Shown here piece by piece: positions 4,701 through 6,377 of a DNA stretch of 6,377 bases. The DNA is from Endomicrobiia bacterium (GTDB lineage Bacteria; Elusimicrobiota; Endomicrobiia; Endomicrobiales; Endomicrobiaceae): positions 1 to 6,377 of the forward strand of contig WQUP01000066.1 in assembly GCA_009782015.1 (NCBI GenBank), given 5' to 3'. A program made the position numbers and the translations under genes. The notes beneath the pieces are model-generated. The model was not told the DNA's origin. It made no database searches and saw only the letters and a list, made by a program, of their open reading frames with translations. Position 1 is the stretch's first letter. Each line of letters starts with the position of its first letter.

Positions 4701-6377
4701 AAAACGGCAATCCCGAGCTCAAGAATATAACTCAGATAAAACTTGAGAAGATTCTTGCCGAGCAGACTAACGAGACATACAAAGGCGTCAGTTTGGCGAT
4801 GCTTGTAAGCCCGGACTCTAAACCGCTTGTAGAAAATCTGTATGACGGGCGCATGAACGGGCTTGAAGAAGGGGAAACCATAAGGACAAAACTTAACGCC
4901 GATATGGAAATGCAGGATATGTATCCCGTGCTTAAGCTGGAGAGTGACTCCGAAGGCAAACCAAGCGCGGTAAGTTTTGTTACTGATTACGAGCCGGAAG
5001 TAAGCCCCGAGAACGCAAAACCTGCGCCCGGCGGCCACGGGGTATGGCTTGCCACGATAGTCAAAAGAATACTTAACAAAAAAGCTGCGGGAAGCGCCAT
5101 AAGCGTAATAGGCAATTCGGACGCCGTTGCCAGCGGACCCATTAAAGAACTTGTCGGGCACATGGCAAAAGACAGGGTAGGAATATCGATAATATCGGTT
5201 GACAGAGAGACCGTTGACAAAAAAGGCGGCGTATTTGGGCTGGCAGTAAAAGAAGTCCGCGATGCCGACGGCAAACTCATAAAGACAATAAAAGTTCCTA
5301 CGCTAATGGAACGTGCGCAGGCTGTAGCGGTCAACCAGAAGGATCTTTTTGAAGATCTTGGGTTCAAGGACGAGACACAGCCGTTTAACTCCAATACGGT
5401 ATTTATAAACGATGACGTTATACGCAGGCTGCATGACGGGTTGATTGAGATATTTATGGCTGGTGGAATGAGCAGAGAGCAGGCGGAAGCTAAGTTTGAC
5501 GCTCTCATGCTGCCGGATCTTATTGACAACACAAAAGACGGATATACCAAGCTTGAAGGCGCGCTCTGTTCTGCCGTTTTAAACATGAATTCGGCGCTTG
5601 AAGTTATGAGAATTCAAAATCCCGCGGTTGACGCTTTGCTCAATAATATACTCGGCAAAGATCAGCCGCTTGTAAGGCTGGTCAATGCAAATTCAGAGCT
5701 CAGGGACTTGGTGTTTACTCCCATAAAATTTGCAACGGATTTTTGGATACAGTTTGTAAACGGAGAACTAGTAAAAGGCGATTTGAAAAGCTTGTCGCCG
5801 AAAAATCACGGAGCGGTTAATGTCGAATGCCTGAAGGATTCTAAGGATAAGGATTACCCGAATTATACCGATGTTTCGTACTTCCTCAAAAATTGGACGC
5901 GGATGAACATAAAGAATCTTAATAATCTGTATATAGACGGCGATAAAGTCAAGATGAGCGGACTAGATTTAAGAGGCGATGTTACGATAAGAAATGAGTC
6001 GTCCAAAGATTTTACGGTGTCCGCAACAAAGCTGCCGAGTACCGATTCGCTCGGCAACAAGTGGCTCTTCCCGATAGTTGACGGAAAAGTCGTGCTTGAG
6101 GATATGACGATAATCAGAGAGAAAACCGGCGCTACGAGAATAATAGTGAGTGCAACACAGATGCTTAGGCGAGTTGAAGCCGCTTTCAGCCGGCAAGGCG
6201 GCAAGTATGAGATTGCGTACAGGGATACGAATGACGAAATAAAATCCACGGTAATAGCTAATCTTGAGCAGAAGTACGGGAGCAGAATTACGATTCAAGA
6301 AAATACGTCAAAAGGAAAAGCTTTTACCATAACGCTTTCCGAAGAAAAAGCGGCAATTGCGCTTCCAGAGTCAACTT
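1760..6377 (+). CDS. C-terminal part (3'-partial) of the same giant protein: TIM-barrel isomerase, membrane hairpin and UDP-sugar pyrophosphorylase domains
   Basis: The frame stays open from 1751 to the right edge (1,542 codons) and is in phase with the upstream segment. If translated separately, the best start is TTG at 1760, with AGGA seven bases upstream overlapping the TAG. The first in-frame ATG is not until about 2138, inside the TIM barrel. Counting codons from 1751, the order is: rest of a xylose isomerase-like TIM barrel (1-325), helices and an alpha/beta unit (340-580), a Pro/Ala/Ser/Gln linker, a membrane hairpin (610-625 and 641-663), a second alpha/beta unit (695-785), a UDPGP-family nucleotidyltransferase (800-1455), and the start of a third alpha/beta unit. 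A protein beginning at the TTG would lack the first strand and helix of the barrel, which argues against an independent gene. Catalytic motifs are kept in both enzyme domains. No stop codon occurs in the window, so the protein's end lies beyond it. Confidence 0.85.
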   Translation, partial: MQGLTPSGSNYDGYRDILNNDFWLVGIFSKNSQFDLDTTLKDLKHDFEIRAEEVKKAAEAKGIKLIAHLQGQPPDSGAWWPNYDNDGKEALNGLTKILDAQLEIAGLLGITSLVLHLNGDKNNEEAMKGYVAFIEKAASMGITINLENEIIYEKNDYNHNTTLGERGFADYRTFIDALEEINKGLSENGRKHMGALIDTGKALQSFTDNSKTDAAGNISDEEFNLQTAKINLEHLKEYYEAVRKAGFNINEIHLAQSSVLPSDVKDEKGKDGKGRKVFYKKTRIEENKNPNLYISDFLTFLNEKTENNETRFKGVVIQETDGFTVPAGKSATQEAPAEQKDKVFEPIKNRFDEAVSVYRKEKTDDNARELIKAAYSYVLASDRNVTQALETQKAVDAALKEFGFKDSSIYERFWPDNKAPKYSLNNEKYRWVDTIIRFVEKPIFASDWDKFYEAKSIKERIERVIKDAGVEFGYERKENGAHFNFYKNSMSIELTGKDFSDFGERQVEILKKIIDNGGYTGVKFVKNDSDARSCTITFELGKVEEVADAEQSLIKLAAAEQNLIKIFDEFKKQSESGNASATAEKVTSAVSTQQPAAKPASSFTARVTAFIALLLFPLSLFVSESLPVSNISGMGHGFIIVGILAVVAAAAILLQVFGIIKPWYASYGALRTEGRIKQTANDFGKEAEIKSEGNIFTRNYTLSAYADDKNADGKNIDMLLKIFQEYPRFAAERIFTGTEIFFSSDYTSIKIKFKARNEKELLKAEQELKEILIKFKEQTGEAQAETPALTRKEVASNKVSIFDEKAINQLIEDVIAVSGAQWSEGSKAIFRETRKAYFAQLRAKAKGEKTSELRIGENFTPLSQMADADRIYVAFEQLKDVLNDPRGAFSEAARNTFVDICFMNGGMGSSLKRDDLLKAVKVYQEAVAAAMQIKDETLRENTLSNLRASLIDGTFLQKDFKGVKIQYGAKSDDLFFVVRDKNGNPELKNITQIKLEKILAEQTNETYKGVSLAMLVSPDSKPLVENLYDGRMNGLEEGETIRTKLNADMEMQDMYPVLKLESDSEGKPSAVSFVTDYEPEVSPENAKPAPGGHGVWLATIVKRILNKKAAGSAISVIGNSDAVASGPIKELVGHMAKDRVGISIISVDRETVDKKGGVFGLAVKEVRDADGKLIKTIKVPTLMERAQAVAVNQKDLFEDLGFKDETQPFNSNTVFINDDVIRRLHDGLIEIFMAGGMSREQAEAKFDALMLPDLIDNTKDGYTKLEGALCSAVLNMNSALEVMRIQNPAVDALLNNILGKDQPLVRLVNANSELRDLVFTPIKFATDFWIQFVNGELVKGDLKSLSPKNHGAVNVECLKDSKDKDYPNYTDVSYFLKNWTRMNIKNLNNLYIDGDKVKMSGLDLRGDVTIRNESSKDFTVSATKLPSTDSLGNKWLFPIVDGKVVLEDMTIIREKTGATRIIVSATQMLRRVEAAFSRQGGKYEIAYRDTNDEIKSTVIANLEQKYGSRITIQENTSKGKAFTITLSEEKAAIALPEST
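2770..3170 (+). other. Unrecognised helical segment between the TIM barrel and the first alpha/beta unit
   Basis: The frame continues without break. The translated region is charged and mostly helical, including a helix around KSYxLxx-like stretches rich in Ala, Lys and Glu, and several aromatic residues (IYERFWP, YRWVDTIIRF). It begins after a short Ala/Glu/Gln/Pro linker (about 2745-2785). I do not recognise a family. It may be a spacer or a small accessory domain of the TIM barrel. Confidence 0.4.
3172..3490 (+). repeat. Alpha/beta unit, copy A (before hairpin 2)
   Basis: The pattern is a strand (SMSIELTG), a helix (VEILKKIIDNG), a strand (GVKFVKN), a strand (CTITFELG) and a long charged helix containing the AEQxLIK repeats. 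The same order is seen at about 3836-4105 and again at the right edge. Sequence identity between copies is low, so this is a structural-pattern call and not a firm homology claim. No known family was recognised. Confidence 0.35.
3404..3454 (+). repeat. Short in-frame tandem repeat of AEQ-x-LIK
   Basis: The 21-base units 3404-3424 and 3434-3454 match at 18 of 21 positions, at a 30-base period, and encode AEQSLIK and AEQNLIK. The repeat lies in a predicted amphipathic helix or coiled coil after the first alpha/beta unit and before the linker to hairpin 2. It looks like a small local duplication. Confidence 0.7.
3578..3739 (+). other. Membrane hairpin 2 in the giant protein
   Basis: Helix 3 is encoded at about 3578-3625 (contains LFPLSLFVS) and helix 4 at about 3671-3739 (a run of Ile, Val, Ala, Leu and Gly). 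A loop of about 15 residues joins them. A Ser/Thr/Ala/Pro/Gln-rich linker (about 3490-3570) precedes it, and Lys/Arg residues follow (GIIKPWY, then RTEGRIK), so the flanks should again be cytoplasmic. The overall design and the LFPxxLFxS motif match hairpin 1. Confidence 0.85.
3836..4105 (+). repeat. Alpha/beta unit, copy B (after hairpin 2)
   Basis: A strand (NYTLSAYAD) is followed by a helix (DMLLKIFQEYPRF), a strand (TEIFFSS), a strand (SIKIKFKAR) and a long charged helix (ELLKAEQELKEILIKF). The order matches copy A. The two copies bracket the membrane hairpin, as if a unit had been duplicated around it. Function unknown. Confidence 0.35.
4150..6110 (+). other. UDPGP-family UDP-sugar pyrophosphorylase domain (UTP-glucose-1-phosphate uridylyltransferase-like)
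   Basis: Family motifs appear in the right order. They are: the nucleotide-binding loop MNGGMGSSLK (4466-4495), matching LNGGLGTSMG; PAPGGHGVW (5021-5047), matching PPGHGDIY; GNSDAV (5111-5128), at the NxDN position; FNSNTVFI (5384-5407), matching FNTNNLWI; KLEGALCSAV, matching QLETAxGAAI; and FTPIKFATDF (5714-5743), matching FLPVKxTSDL, with the catalytic-type Lys at 5726. A C-terminal beta-helix follows (LYIDGDKVKMSGLDLRGDVTI). This family makes UDP-sugars from UTP and sugar 1-phosphates in the cytoplasm. The gap from the nucleotide loop to the PGGHG motif is about 186 residues, longer than in eukaryotic UGPases. Whether the sugar is glucose or N-acetylhexosamine is not clear. Activity is plausible. 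Confidence 0.88.
6140..6377 (+). repeat. Partial third alpha/beta unit, copy C, at the right edge
   Basis: After the UDPGP beta-helix come a helix (TQMLRRVEAAF), a strand (KYEIAYRD), a helix (VIANLEQKYG), a strand (RITIQEN) and a strand (AFTITLSEEKA). This resembles copies A and B, and the TITL/TITFEL strand lines up well with copy A. The frame remains open at the last base, so the protein continues. Confidence 0.3.

Noticed and set aside
4586..5161. Minus-strand open frame of 191 codons
   Set aside because: It lies antisense to the UDPGP domain, whose motifs are clear on the plus strand. The translation shows no recognisable family, and minus frames of this length arise readily opposite a stop-free plus frame.
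5342..5357. Perfect 6-bp inverted repeat (GATCTT, 4-base loop, AAGATC)
   Set aside because: The stem is short and AT-rich, has no T-tract after it, and lies inside the pyrophosphorylase coding region, so it is not a believable terminator or operator.
4987..5586. Minus-strand open frame of 199 codons
   Set aside because: It is antisense to the PGGHG and FNSNT motifs of the pyrophosphorylase. Its Ser- and Leu-rich translation is typical of an antisense shadow, and it overlaps another antisense frame.
2..6376. General reassignment of TAG to an amino acid in this organism
   Set aside because: Only one TAG occurs in frame in about 2,125 codons while CAG and CAA are used freely. Genome-wide recoding would normally leave more TAG codons in a frame this long.

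Overview
The whole 6.4 kb window is one plus-strand reading frame (codons starting at position 2, 5, 8 and so on), about 2,125 codons long and open at both edges. A single in-frame amber codon (TAG, 1748-1750) interrupts it. No intergenic region, RNA gene, CRISPR array, insertion sequence or convincing promoter or terminator is visible. The base composition is moderate. The Arg and Ile codons favour AGA and ATA, and the protein is very poor in cysteine. A very large multidomain membrane-anchored protein of this kind suggests an uncultured bacterium from a lineage with giant genes. The Omnitrophota/Elusimicrobiota group is my guess, but that is low-confidence inference and no marker gene is present.

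Layout from left to right: an unrecognised helical region (2-730); a first membrane hairpin (737-901); a domain resembling the 2H phosphoesterase/LigT fold with one degenerate motif (about 1046-1600); a xylose isomerase-like TIM barrel (about 1620-2730) that the amber codon cuts near its start; a helical segment and a small alpha/beta unit (about 2770-3490); a low-complexity linker and a second membrane hairpin (3578-3739) sharing an LFPxxLFxS motif with the first; a second alpha/beta unit (about 3836-4105); a full UDP-sugar pyrophosphorylase (UDPGP/UGPase family) domain with its C-terminal beta-helix (about 4150-6110); and the start of another alpha/beta unit that runs off the right edge.

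The positive-inside rule places the enzyme domains in the cytoplasm, tethered by hairpins. UTP-dependent nucleotidyl transfer requires that location. My reading is a giant membrane-tethered protein for sugar or nucleotide-sugar metabolism, with UDP-sugar synthesis and sugar isomerisation or epimerisation in one chain. The central puzzle is the TAG: it falls in a predicted core strand of the TIM barrel, so it does not look like a natural gene boundary. It could be a nonsense mutation, a sequence error, or programmed or suppressed readthrough. The window alone cannot decide between these.
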